A stretch of 64,000 nt of DNA from Armillaria gallica. Its lineage: Eukaryota > Basidiomycota > Agaricomycetes > Agaricales > Physalacriaceae. Of this stretch, positions 43,438 to 54,871 are shown piece by piece. The first letter of the stretch is position 1. Each line of letters starts with the position of its first letter. The position numbers were made by a program, and so were the translations under genes. The notes beneath the pieces were generated by a model. That model was not told the origin of the DNA, made no database searches, and worked only from the letters and a program-made list of their open reading frames with translations. The stretch lies in NCBI GenBank assembly GCA_037576215.1, contig JBANDB010000006.1:5828001-5892000 (forward strand). Reading direction: 5' to 3'.

Positions 43438-46400
43438 GACCGGAAGATGACTATGAGAAGTGGAGTGGATAATAGGGAAGGAACGCCCGCATTATATGTC
43501 TCTCAACATAGTCAGGGCGTCTGTCTTTCAGCCTCGCGGTATCCGCGCGTCGTTCGCGAAAAGGGTGAATCCACAGTCCCACTCTTCTTCAATATGTTTA
43601 CCAATTTTGATGGTCGCGTGGTACCGTTGGCGCCGTAATTATCCTGCAACGACGAGTAGCAGATTCAGCGGAAGTATCACGTCAGTGTCGGTGGAGTAGT
43701 TATCTGATGTATCACCCGCAATGATATTTCAAAATAGATATGGGATCTGCTCCACTATTTTACGCAGAGAAATTCGGGATACGGAGGCAGCGGAAGTTGG
43801 AATAACATGCTCTGATCGCGACGGCCCCGACGATCTGATGGTGAAGTAGTCGCTAACATAAATATGACTCGTGGACCTTCACGTTCACGATTGAGCAGCG
43901 TTCTACGATAACACTCAATATACTCATGCATAGGCACGCAATCTCCTAGCGGGCACATATATAAAGCTGACCTCTAGGCCCACAGGACAAGATTGTATCC
44001 ACGCGATGCGAATTACTATCGCCGGCATTTACCACACCATGAGGCAAACATGAAGCCAAGACGATCATCGACGTCATGATCCGATGATGAGGTTCGGAAA
44101 CCAGTAAATGGACGGTCCGGGGTGGAAGAAGGATGCTGTAACAATGCAGAAGGACCGCTCGAGGCAGCTCCCACTCCTTGACACCTACGTGAGGTATGAT
44201 GTCAGTAATGAAAACAATTTTGGTATAATGGTACCTCTAAGGTTGTGGTTACAGACTCGGATGCAATGTTATTGCAGCAAACGTGAGTGGCGGCATCTGA
44301 CCACCGTGACGGCGTTTCAGGTCAGCCACTACTCTGAGAATGTATACGAAAGAGAATATACTCGTGATAGGATATGTTGGCCCGTCGTTTCGAATTGACC
44401 CAAGGGCACAGCCGGATCCTTGAGGGCACACAGCAAGTACTTCGTAGGCCTGTCAAAACGAAAGTCCGGTCAGTAAACTTAGATGTCTGTACTTGAACAC
44501 TGCCCACAATTGCAAGTTTGCAAACAGACGAGATTTTAGTAGCGCGGATGAAGCAGACATTTTATTCCGTAGCCGAGGTATGATTAAGTATATGATTCCC
44601 GAAGGATCGATAGCGACGCGTACAAGGTCAGAACCGAGAATCACGATCTCTGACATCCTAGTATAATACGGACCTTTTGAATTAAATTTGAGTGACAGAA
44701 GTAATGTCTGCACTGTGCGGCTAGCAGAATAATGGATTAGACAGGCTGAAGGTTACCGGACGGAGAGAGCTGCATACTTGAAGGCAGGTAGAAATGATAA
44801 GAGAATAAACGATGCCGCTATTTATTCTGAGCAACAGGCATTTGAATTTTGCGAGCCTTCTGGGGCTGGCTACCCATGCTTTAGGGGTCGCCACCGATGG
44901 GCATTTTCGAGCAATTTTTGCGTGTGATTTCTGGGTGTATTTCCAGGTAGTCGCATAGCTGCTCGCGATTGGGAGAAATTGAGAATTACGGGATTGATAT
45001 TGTGTCGGAACGTGTCTGCCGCGGCGAGAGACTTTAGAACTCCGACCGCATGCCGAGCCAATGCTCCGAGTCGTCCTGAACTCCTGGCATACAATTTGCG
45101 CTGACATAAGAGCTATCTTCGATTTCTAATCTTTCATCAAGAACGTACGAAAATTCAAAACACTTCTTCAAGACTCAAGTTCTTGAGAGCAATCACATGA
45201 CCTGTTAAAACCCGTTCGGCGTTTCGAGTATGCGTCGGAGTTTGAAATTTGACTAACTTTCCATCTTGCTCAAATCTTGCTATCATCTCGACCTTTTCTT
45301 TTCTCGTATTTGCTGTTTCCCTCTCTTCTTGTCTTAATTTATACCTGCCAAGTGTCTGATAACTATCTATCCGTGTGCAAACGGGCCCCTGGGCGATAGG
45401 GAATGTGATACGCTAGGGTAACCTGTTTTTGGTCAAGATGTTAATGAGAAGTGTGTCGTGAGTGAGCCTCTGTCCACCAAAATCTACAGTGATACATGAT
45501 TTTTGCATCTGCAGGAACTGTAGGAGAATATCGAAGAATATATACTCTTTTGGACAAAGGATCCTGGACTCTACAGGTGAGGGTTATGCCTTTTCATTTT
45601 GTCATATGGGCAGTCGACTCATGCAATGTGTATCAGGTTTGACCACCCGCCTATAATAAGGTCTATGCCAAGTGTAAATGCACAAACGCGGACCAACCAT
45701 CCGCCGATATCAACGGCTCCCTTCCATTTAGGCTCATACATCTATTGGTGCATGCGAAACTAAAGCGCAGCGGCTGAACAGCCTGAAATGGAGTCTAACC
45801 AATCTAGTAACTGTCATCTATCAATGCCAGTTTATTTAAGGAATGTTATCAAGAATCCATTTTTCTTCCCATTTTCCTAGTCAGTGATCCTTCTAGCGCC
45901 GGTCCGTTCTCTATCTAAATGTCTTCATTTCAAGTAATGTCCATCTGTGCCAATGGAAAAATCAGCCGTGCATCGGAAGATGGAAATGTCTCCTTCTCGT
46001 GGTGACATATCGGTACAACAGCGCATAGCCCATTATTTGGAGCTGCCATTCTCAGACTATATGGTGCTTCACAATTCTGCGGGCTTTGCAACGGGTACCG
46101 GTACAATCAGCGCCACATATATCTGCTGGTCTTATTGATGGAAGTTCCCTGAGTAATATTGCTCATAAGACGTGATAGTTCATCCTATTCCGTGAGTGGT
46201 GCTGCGCTTCCGATACGTATATTGCGCTAAAACAAGTGGAATTTCTGTAGCCGCCGAATAAACGCAAGGATGCAACCTTCGCAAACAAGTGCTCGCCGCG
46301 TACCGGGGCGAGGTGACCTTACTGGATATTGTTGTATGTAGATGGGCAGTGTTTTCGGATATGCACAGGCACATTGGTCTCGGGAAACCACATTGTATAG

Positions 46401-46465
46401 TTCAATAAACATCCACATACCATTCTGCACAGATACCCGTTACACACCGTATATACCTAACGTAC

Positions 46466-46501
46466 TGGTAGGGTTTCTGGACGTGTATGCAGCCCAATAC
46501 T
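46466..46501 (+). repeat. Degenerate direct repeat, copy 1
   Basis: About 36 nt containing ctggtagggtttctgg, then gtgtatgcagccca, matched by the copy at 47152-47187 with a few substitutions. Copies are about 690 nt apart in the same orientation. Confidence 0.45.
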
Positions 46502-47151
46502 TTCTTAATAAAGCGGGGGCCATCGCAACCATGGCAAGTCGAGTCCTCCTCAAGTAGTTTGTGGGCTGATACGCGGACAACAAAAGAAACCTAGACCGAA
46601 AGTAGGCGATAACGATGAATGTAGTTGAGCGTAAACTTACCCAAATTATATCCGGAGTGTTCAACTGCGCATGTTTCGTCGTAATGTATACCACTGGCAG
46701 GGTTATGGCATCACCTATCACCAGCAGGTAAGAGTCTGACGCCGGAATCTAAGCTTAGCATCTCACCGAAGGCTTTCGTGCGACTCGAGATCAAGATACA
46801 ATACCCATGATGGGACGTGACAACTTCTCCAATGTAAAAGTGTTGTTGATGCTACGGAGACCGAGCGTCTAATCTTGGTCTTGGACGAGCAGGGACTCTG
46901 TCGGCGGAGATGTTGCCATTTGCTTAGGGCATCCATCGTGCCATTGGACGGTAATTTTATCCAAAAAAATGTCATTGTCGTCGTCTTTGGCCATCGGCAT
47001 GTGAATCTTTTCTCCTGCCTTCCTGGTCGTAGTCTTGTGTCGTTACTCCCAATACCAGCCTTTCATGCGCACGTTAGGGGCCAGCGCCACTAATGCACAC
47101 CCAAATAAGTCTCTCTGACACTTTAGCACGCCGCCACTACTGTCGTCGAGC

Positions 47152-47187
47152 TCCTGGTAGGGTTTCTGGGTGTGTATACAACCCAAC
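47152..47187 (+). repeat. Degenerate direct repeat, copy 2
   Basis: Partner of the repeat at 46466-46501: ctggtagggtttctgg, then gtgtatacaaccca. It could be a relic of a duplicated exon or of a small mobile element. Confidence 0.45.
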
Positions 47188-47946
47188 GCTCACAGATTTC
47201 GTCCGATTATCGATGCTGTTATGCCCCTGGCGTAGTTTCGTGCCTTGGATATCGTAGTTTAAGGCCATTGGAGCGAATTTCGTACGGATAGCTATTGTGC
47301 TGAGGAACGGACTGGCGCGCTACTGGGGTTGGTGGTGATGAGAATCGCTCTGAATAACGTCCAGCATAGCGGGTGAGTCGTTTGGGGGTAAGTAGTTCGT
47401 CTGGGCTGCCTCGTTCGAGGGCTGTAGAGCTATTGATGTTATTCTGGACTCTTGGGGCGACGTATTCGAAATGATATCCGGCGAACCCTGTGTAGTAGCA
47501 ATAGAAATAAGACAGACGACTGTCCTGGTGATTGTGAAGCCATGGAAGACAGTAAACGACAAATCCGAAGTGCTGTCGACGCTTGCCGTTGCTGCCGGAG
47601 ATCTATTGTTTACACATATTTACATTTTGCAGAGTCGGATGAGGAAGCTGTGACTGGGGGTAGACCTTACTTCAGCAAGGTAATGTGCGACTCGTATACA
47701 ATCAAAGCGGAAGATTGCAGGTGTTAACAACTATTGACGCTCGACCACCAAGCATTTTGAATGACAACTTTCGGCAATTCTCTCTTCCAATCTGAAGCTT
47801 CGAATTATATCCAGCCGAACATCGTCCTTTTGTCGCCCGATAAATCCGGCAATTATCAAATTTCATTCCTTGATAGATGACTCGAACAATGACTCGACGA
47901 CTGGGTATAAAGCCTACTATCACCTCCCTCCTGACTTCAAGACACC

Positions 47947-49304
47947 ATGGCCGCCTGGAAATCTGTAGGAAACGGGACCTTAGAGGGCATTTCCAGTGTC
48001 CCAGACCTCGATGTACGCCAGCGTCAAACTAGTGTTAGACTATTCTAACCTTCGCCTAGGCATCCAAGCTCACCACCACGCTGGCTAATTCTCTCAAGCC
48101 TGTGCCTGCACCAGAACGACTGGTGTTTGGATCGGTAGGCACCGTGCTCAAGCTCGCTTTGATCCCGCATCTTATTTATTGTTAGGTGACCACAGATCAT
48201 ATGCTTGTTGTGAGTTTCGACCCTTCGACGGGGTGGTCTGCGCCCGAAATCAAGCCTTACGCGCCACTGTCGTTGGACCCGATGAGCTCCTGCTTCCAAT
48301 ACTGCACCAACATCTTTGAAGGAATGAAGGTGGAACATGAAGCACTCCTCCCTATTCGTTAAACTGACCTCATACACGTGTGATAGGCGTACATAGGTCC
48401 AGACGGAAAAGTGCGTCTCTTCAGACCCGAAAAGAACATGGCGCGCCTGGCACGGTCGGCAGAGCGCTGCGCGCTCCCAGTACGTATTTCATGTCGTCGA
48501 TATGTCTAACCATCCTAAAAGATTCGTGTGTAGCCATTCAATCAGGACGCCGTCTTGACGCTCATCAAACGCCTCGTCTTGGTCGAGAAACGCTGGATTC
48601 CCGCCCTTGAAGGATACAGCCTCTACATCCGACCTACCATAATCGGTACACGCGCAGCCCTAGGCGTAGCAGCGTCCGACCATGCCCTTCTGTACATTAT
48701 CGTCACTCCTGCGGGTCCCTTCTTCAAGCAGACTACTCCAAAGCCGATATCCCTCCTCGCTGTGAGCAACAGCGTGCGCGCGTGGCCCGGTGGGACTGGA
48801 GGACACAAGCTAGGACTCAATTACGCACCTGGATTTCTTCCCCAGCGTGTTGCGGCGAAGCAGGGGTATGACCAGATCTTGTGGGTCCTAGGTGACGTGG
48901 TCACGGAAGCAGGGGTGATGAACGTGTTTGTCGCTATCAAAAGGGAGGAAGGAGACGGAGTCGATGTCGTTACTCCGGAGCTTGACGGGACTATCCTCCC
49001 TGGAGTGACGAGGATGTCGGTGTTGGAGCTTTTGCAGAAAGGGGGAACGTCGGCGGTGGAAAGGAAGGTGACGATAACAGAGCTGAAGGCGCTGAGTGCC
49101 CAGGGGAGATTGTTAGAAGTGTTTTTGGTGGGTACGGCGGTTTTGGTGGCGTCAGTTGGGAGGATTGGACTCGAAGGTGGAGAGGGAGATTTGGTGTTGC
49201 CAGGACCATCGCCTGTTGCAGCAGCAATGAAGAAAAGGCTGTTGGATATCCAACAGGGGAGAGAGGAGTATGAAAACTGGAGCGTCGTTTGTGATGACGA
49301 TTGA
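47947..49304 (+). CDS. Branched-chain amino-acid aminotransferase
   Basis: PLP enzyme (fold type IV) that interconverts Leu/Ile/Val and their 2-oxo acids. Exons begin MAAWKSVGNGTLEGISSVPD, then ASKLTTTLANSLKPVPAPER, then VTTDHMLVVSFDPSTGWSAP, and continue to TGA at 49302. Family blocks: PLSLDPMSSCFQYCTNIFEGMKAY, RLFRPEKNMARLARSAERCALP, IPALEGYSLYIRPTIIGT, the catalytic Lys in GGTGGHKLGLNYAPGF, TEAGVMNVFV, GTILPGVTRMSVLELL. The phosphate-cup loop, usually EVFGxGTA..xxPV, reads EVFLVGTAVLVASVGRIG. No mitochondrial presequence is evident, so a cytosolic form is likely. GCN2, in the same window, would derepress such genes on starvation, but no Gcn4-type site was established. Confidence 0.93.
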
Positions 49305-49822
49305 ATATTGAAGTCTGTTAGCTCCCGTTGAGTCGAATGTTACATTCTTTGATTGGCACGCCGTCCACGTCACCAGTAGATTGTCGCAAACATGCAATTC
49401 GTTTCTTTGTATCATTCTAATAGATGAGACCCCGGACCTTGAAGGTGAGTTATCGGCCGGTTTCGTTCAGCATTGTGCGGCTGATGGTCTTCAATAGATG
49501 AGTTGTCTACAACAAGCACCACCAGACCGCGCACCTAGGAAAGTGAGGCATGGTCTTTTAATTGTGCACACATTGTCATGTCTAGTGTCTGGACTAGAAA
49601 GGGAACCACAATGCGAAACAATAATTGTCCGATCACATTGAATTGTCTTGTTGCATGTCTTTTTACTTATTTGGACCCAAAGCGGCGGCTTTGTGGCAGC
49701 TGGAGGCGGTTTTTATACCAGTGGTCTTCTCTGTCAAGGTCGTCATATCCCCTCGTCCCGGAGACGATACCCTGATCTCACCCCCACTTGCACTCCCACA
49801 ATCTTTTTCCCTCTCGCTTTCA
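49305..49822. other. Intergenic, promoter of the 49.9 kb F-box gene
   Basis: No gene. Contains a pyrimidine-rich tract just before the leader intron (ctttttccctctcgcttt), common at fungal transcription start sites. Confidence 0.45.
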
Positions 49823-49873
49823 GTACGCATCCCGTCAACGTCCTTTTCTGCAACCTACTAACCCATTCAATAG
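49823..49873 (+). other. 5' leader intron of the 49876-51504 F-box gene
   Basis: GTACGCATCC donor, CTACTAACC branch site, CAATAG acceptor, 51 nt, ending 2 nt before the ATG. This matches the arrangement in the two related minus-strand F-box genes. Confidence 0.7.
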
Positions 49874-49875
49874 CT

Positions 49876-51504
49876 ATGTCCTCGCTTGGGACCCTCCCAA
49901 TCGAACTCATCCTCAAAATCTTCCACATGGCCACATTTGACGGGCCTGACTACAATGTCCCGTTGGCTCTCAGTCATGTCTCCAAAGACTGCCGCGCGAT
50001 CGTCAGCTCCGAAGCGCACCTCTGGACCACCATCGAACTCAACGATAAATCTGCGGTTCGGCGCATTTTTGCGGCAGGCGCGACCATCTATGACATTTTC
50101 CCTTCACTCTCCGTCTATCTCCGCAACTCTGGCAAGCTTCCATTGAACATCTCCGTTGACTATACTCGACTTCCTCGCAACGCAAGCGTTGGGGATTCAA
50201 ACGACTACGCAGAACCATGTAAACATGGCTTCACAGTCCAGCATGCCGCTGTTCTCGGCATGATTCTTCTCGACCATTTGGACCGTCTCGAAAGCTTTAC
50301 CGTCCGCACACAATCATGGGAGATCTACACTGTGATTGTCAACCAATGGACGTTCTGTCGTTTCCCTCTCGTCAAGAACTGGGATGTGGAATACGGCACT
50401 TTCTCTGATCTCTGTTTGTTGGGTGACTATCCCATCATGTGCAAACGTGATTTACAAGCCAGGGAGAGCATTCTCACGAGAAATGGTGGTAATCACACTG
50501 CCATTGATGAACTTACAGAGATTGGTCAGCGTTGCTTTCCACGTCTAAAGCGTCTTCGCCTCAACGGGACACCGCACGGGTGGTTTTTCTCCGCTACCAA
50601 CCTCGTAGAACTCGTGCTCCAGAATATCCCGACGCAGTATCGTGCTACCGATAAGCTTCTGCAAGTTATATTAAGCAACAGCCAGCACACTCTGCAGGTC
50701 CTCGAGCTAAACGGCAGCCTTCACGCTAATGTGGATAACTCTAGCCAGAGATTGTCCCTTCCCGCCGTTCACACCCTCAAAGTCGGATTTGCCTACATCG
50801 AGGAAATGTCGACCCTCCTGCGAATCGCAGAATTTCCTGCTCTCACTGACTTGTCGCTCTGGCATCTGGAAGACTGCCTCAATGAGGACCAGCGACACCA
50901 GTGCGAAATGGTCGAGGTTTTCCGAGAGATGACGGAAAAGTTGCCCTTGCACCAACTGACGGCACTGCACATTGACGCGGTCTCTTTTCCAAGGGAAGAC
51001 CTGCATTCCACAATCGCTTGGGACGCAGTACGGAACGGCACTGTTGCTCAAGCGCAGTATCCCGTCATTATGCGATTCATCTCCGAGCTGAACGCCCTGC
51101 AGGCGCTCACGCTCGTCCGGCCAGACCCGTTATTCCTCCAGTCCATGGGCTACTCGCCGCCGTCTTCGATGCTATTCCTGCCGTCCCTCAAGAAACTCAG
51201 ATTTGAGACATCGATCCCGAAAGAGTGCTTACATATTGCCAAGTATTGGCGCCGTCGCATTGAGGTACTGACGTTGTTATCCGGGGGTGCGTTCGCGGGG
51301 CCTGGTCTCGAGAGGTTGGAGCTTTTGTTCCCACATACGCAGGACAATGCGGCACTGGCGGGGTGGAAGAACGACCCTCAGCCGTATGCGATGTCGATGG
51401 GTGTGGAATTTCAGCGCGAACGTATTCCCTTTCTCCTAGACGAAGATGATTTATATATGGATGACTCAGACTCAGACTCAGACGATGCTATGGACGAGGA
51501 TTAA
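49876..51504 (+). CDS. F-box/leucine-rich-repeat protein with acidic tail
   Basis: Single coding exon, 542 residues: MSSLGTLPIELILKIFHMAT opens the F-box (..LALSHVSKDCRAIVSSEAHLWTTI). The body is irregular LRRs with ESFTVRTQSWEIY, LKRLRLNGTPHGW, LVELVLQNIPTQ, LQVLELNGSLHAN, VHTLKVGFAYIEEM and LQALTLVRPDPLF, and it ends in a Ser/Asp tail (DDSDSDSDDAMDED). The landmarks align in order with the 20.0 kb gene, so the two are paralogs about 28 kb apart on opposite strands. Presumed SCF ubiquitin-ligase receptor. The open frame extends upstream to 49648, but the start at 49876 is preferred because it abuts the leader intron and the F-box. Confidence 0.9.
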   Translation: MSSLGTLPIELILKIFHMATFDGPDYNVPLALSHVSKDCRAIVSSEAHLWTTIELNDKSAVRRIFAAGATIYDIFPSLSVYLRNSGKLPLNISVDYTRLPRNASVGDSNDYAEPCKHGFTVQHAAVLGMILLDHLDRLESFTVRTQSWEIYTVIVNQWTFCRFPLVKNWDVEYGTFSDLCLLGDYPIMCKRDLQARESILTRNGGNHTAIDELTEIGQRCFPRLKRLRLNGTPHGWFFSATNLVELVLQNIPTQYRATDKLLQVILSNSQHTLQVLELNGSLHANVDNSSQRLSLPAVHTLKVGFAYIEEMSTLLRIAEFPALTDLSLWHLEDCLNEDQRHQCEMVEVFREMTEKLPLHQLTALHIDAVSFPREDLHSTIAWDAVRNGTVAQAQYPVIMRFISELNALQALTLVRPDPLFLQSMGYSPPSSMLFLPSLKKLRFETSIPKECLHIAKYWRRRIEVLTLLSGGAFAGPGLERLELLFPHTQDNAALAGWKNDPQPYAMSMGVEFQRERIPFLLDEDDLYMDDSDSDSDDAMDED

Positions 51505-52219
51505 CTTGAGAGTCTATTTTTTCTGTGTACCTCTTCCCTCTCTATCACCAACCACTACCGACATTCTTTGTATTTCTATTCATGCTCTACCATTATAGCT
51601 ACATTATTCATTAAATAATACCACCGTCATATTTGCTTCCAAACGGACCAAACTGGAGTTTTCTTTCGAGTGCTGTTGAGACGTCACACGAAACATTTTG
51701 CTGCAAATCCTACTCCAAAATATGAGCGTGTCGTTTCATACTTCGACTGTTCGCAGGGCCGGAAAGCTTGACCCTTGATGTCTATGGCCTAGGTGTTTCT
51801 GCTGCTCTTTCATCCTCATATTTTGGTACATCCAGGAAATGGAACTCAAGCAGGGCTCAAGTCCCATTGTAAGCGAATGAACTCACAGGACTAACGCGTA
51901 AGAGACATCCCCACATTCTATCAGGATCGCATAGTACAACTAGCACATTCAATGGTGAAATGTTAATTTTCGATGGTAGCACCTCGGTAGTCTACTATCG
52001 ATCCCCAGAACCCTCAAGCCTCGTGAGACGCTATTCCCAGGAAGGACCCAAAGGGATTTCTTCGATCACAAACTGATCTCGAAGTAATGGATATCGTACT
52101 TAGTAGTTGGACACAGCAAAAAGAAAACCCTTCTACAGACCCTGAATCAGGTCAAGGGCTACTTTATTACGATAATACTTCAGTTCTTACTTAGATGTTC
52201 AACGACCGAAAATGAAGCT
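51505..52219. other. Convergent intergenic region
   Basis: 3' flanks of the F-box gene (plus) and the amylase gene (minus). No gene seen. Confidence 0.45.
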
Positions 52220-54871
52220 TCATCGCCATGTAGACGTCAAAGTCTGAGTGGTACCAGACGATGTCACTGTAGCTTGGCGGTTCGGGTCAGATTCCCATAC
52301 CACCTAGAAACCTTGTTAGTATTCAAGGTTCACAGACCGGTAGTAGGCGGCGTGGAACTCACCGATCCATCGGTTTCCTTCTTTATAAACTTGTACTGGA
52401 AGGTTGTACCCGCAGGAATGCTAACAGTAACCTTCCATACAGGATAATCATTCGCCGAAAGAGCGATCTCGCAATGAACGGATGTATAGCCGAGGCAAAA
52501 GGGAGTGGATAAATAATGCTTACAGAAAGAGCAGGCGCCCAGTTCCCTAACTGGGATATGCTACCCACAACGAAGATATTCTAGACAAGTGTAAGGAAGC
52601 GCACTCTTGACGGGCAAATGCTCACCTCGCCGAAGATGGTAGTAGCAGTTTCGGCAAAGGATACTGCGACAGATCCCGAGCCGCCACCTCCGCCGCCACC
52701 TGATCCAGAACCTGTACCTGAACACTAGTTCAAGCCAAGCTTCAGTTGATGCAACTTGCATTACCCTTTGCGCCCGTATGGATAGCTACGGCGCTGTGAG
52801 CCGGAACTGTAGCGGTGAATGAACCGCCAGATACAGCGAACCTTTCGAAAAAGATCAATACGATGGACCTCTTCGGAGAAGGGCCATACCCTGAGCCGGT
52901 GCAAGTGCCACTAGAGCTTTTGCCGCTGATAACATCGCAGTAAGAGCCATCTGCTAATGAGGTGGTAAAGCTTGTAGTCCAGTTGGAGGCTGCGTTATTG
53001 ATAGCGACAAAACCAGTAGATCCTAAATGACAGGTCAGTGGAGCGATCACACACTGAGGATAAAAAAGCACCTCTTCCAAAAGCGATTTGCGAGGATTGA
53101 GGAGATATCCAGTTAGTCAACGCAGCAGAGCCTACATTATTCCGGAACCCGACCATGCCTGTGAAGGCTACCCAACGATGCTGACAATACCATCCATTCG
53201 TTCCTCCTGTGCCTGAACAAGTCCCCGCACCTTACAAAGGTTAGTTAGAATTTCCCGAAGAAACAGAAAATCAAATTTACCATTATTAGGAGCACCATCG
53301 TCTGTTGACGAAAATTGGTAGCTGGAAAGAATAGTAGGCGTTCCGTATGGGTGTGCAAGGGAGAATATCGTAGCGAGCTGGGACAGGAATTAGTTGCATG
53401 CGCCAGAGCCTAAGAGTTTGAACGTAGGGTAAAGACATACCACATAGGCGTTATTCGCCGAATTAACATTGAGAGAGTTACCATTCTGAGAAAGATCATC
53501 AGGTCAGTCCGCATACCTACCTGGGCCCCAGCGTACCCTTTCGGTATCATGATTCGCTACGAAGACATTGGCTTGCGATCCGGATACCCATCCTATGCTA
53601 TCATCAGGGATCATGGTGCGTGACTTCGACGTGAATACTAGCCTTGACCATCGAGGTTCTGCAACCCGGAAATGCTTCCGCTAGCAAAGGCGTTCTTCAG
53701 GGCCGTGGTGTATCGGAACCTATCGAGAAAAGATGAGGCTGAATTTGAAGACTTAGCAGAGAGTTCTTACTCTTGTACATCGCCATTTTGGACGTATTCC
53801 GAAGGTTGGATGGGTTCGCCAGCTCCCCAGATGGTTTCTTGAGTAATATAGGGTGACGACGTGAAACGGCTCTTGATGTTGGCAATGTCATTCGTGTTAA
53901 TATCTAGTCGTTTATTATACCGACCTCTTGTGAGCGCCAGAGAGGGAAAGGACGTACGTTTTGCCGCATCCAGACGAAGACCATCAACTCCTAAAGAAAG
54001 AAGATCATTCACATATGCAGCTAGGCGCCCTCGAACATATTCGGTCTCGGTCGCAAGACTACAGAAAATTAATATGTGTTTTGGAAGATGCAGAAGGATG
54101 GATCGTACTCTGCGAGGTTGACCAATTCACAAGTTTGGACTTGCGCACGACTAGTGTAGTCTTGAATGTCATCGTTACTTGTGAGACCGCAATGATGGAA
54201 GTCCTGAGAACATGAATAAATAAACGAGATATAGCCTGAGGGGCTCACCTGATTTTGATAGATGTTGGGATATACCTATCAGTGGGAAGGGTGAGAACTG
54301 AAGCGACTTGAGAGTTAGGCCGATGAACATAGTGCGTGAAACTGTCCCCCGCAACACCATCACCAGAGTCCGAGCCGGTCATATGATTAAGGATGGTATC
54401 TATGCAGCATTCAGTAGTGATAGGCTTGGAACAACCGAATTAACCAAGCATACCAACGATGACCTTAAGACCCGCAGCGTGACACGTCGTTATCATGCTA
54501 CAAGTCTTTCAATCGCTAGAAGCAAAGAGAGTAAAAGACTTTACTTCGAAAACTGGCTTCTATTACCACGCTTTGAAGTCAAAGTGTAGGAGACCGGCTG
54601 GTAATCTGTCCACCACTGGGAGCCGGTAATGTGCTCCGCCGGTGGGCTAACTGCTTGACGTCAGAAGGAGACAGAAATATTTGAGGAGCTTACCTTGGAC
54701 AAAACCATAGCCAGCGGGCCCGATGAAATTAGTGCATTCAGAGGCGATACTGTCCCAGCTCCATTCGAACATCTGGATGATGACCGTGTTGTTTCCGGAA
54801 GGAGTACGACGCAAAGTTTGTAAAGCTAAGATGCATGGAAAAATGATAAGAATTGAGAGGGGGAAGAACAT
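52220..54871 (-). CDS. Secreted alpha-amylase (GH13) with CBM20 starch-binding domain
   Basis: Extracellular endo-acting enzyme cutting alpha-1,4 bonds in starch. Signal peptide [18 protein letters not shown], then the GH13 barrel: [49 protein letters not shown] (region I), [12 protein letters not shown] with the nucleophile Asp (codon near 53968), [10 protein letters not shown] with the acid/base Glu (53836-53838), and FVANHDTER with the transition-state Asp (53546-53548). The NHDTER form is typical of the bacterial/animal-like branch (GH13_32 type). A C-terminal beta domain, a Gly/Ser linker (about 52690) and a CBM20 domain follow ([47 protein letters not shown]), ending LTSTWR. About 14 short introns; one has a weak GTTCAT donor. 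All catalytic residues are present. A TATA box lies about 50 nt upstream. Confidence 0.95.

Larger units (their letters stand above)
43438..47946. other. Long gene-poor region
   Basis: 4.5 kb with no supportable gene. Frames are short and interrupted. Some minus-strand hydrophobic pieces (for example IGDAITLPVVYITTKHAQLN near 46.7 kb) suggest a decayed membrane protein. No reverse transcriptase, integrase or transposase motif was seen. A degenerate direct repeat occurs at 46466-46501 and 47152-47187. Confidence 0.45.

Noticed and set aside
43438..47946. Transposable element
   Set aside because: No reverse transcriptase, integrase, transposase, helicase or terminal repeat could be recognised; only one weak 36-nt repeat pair.
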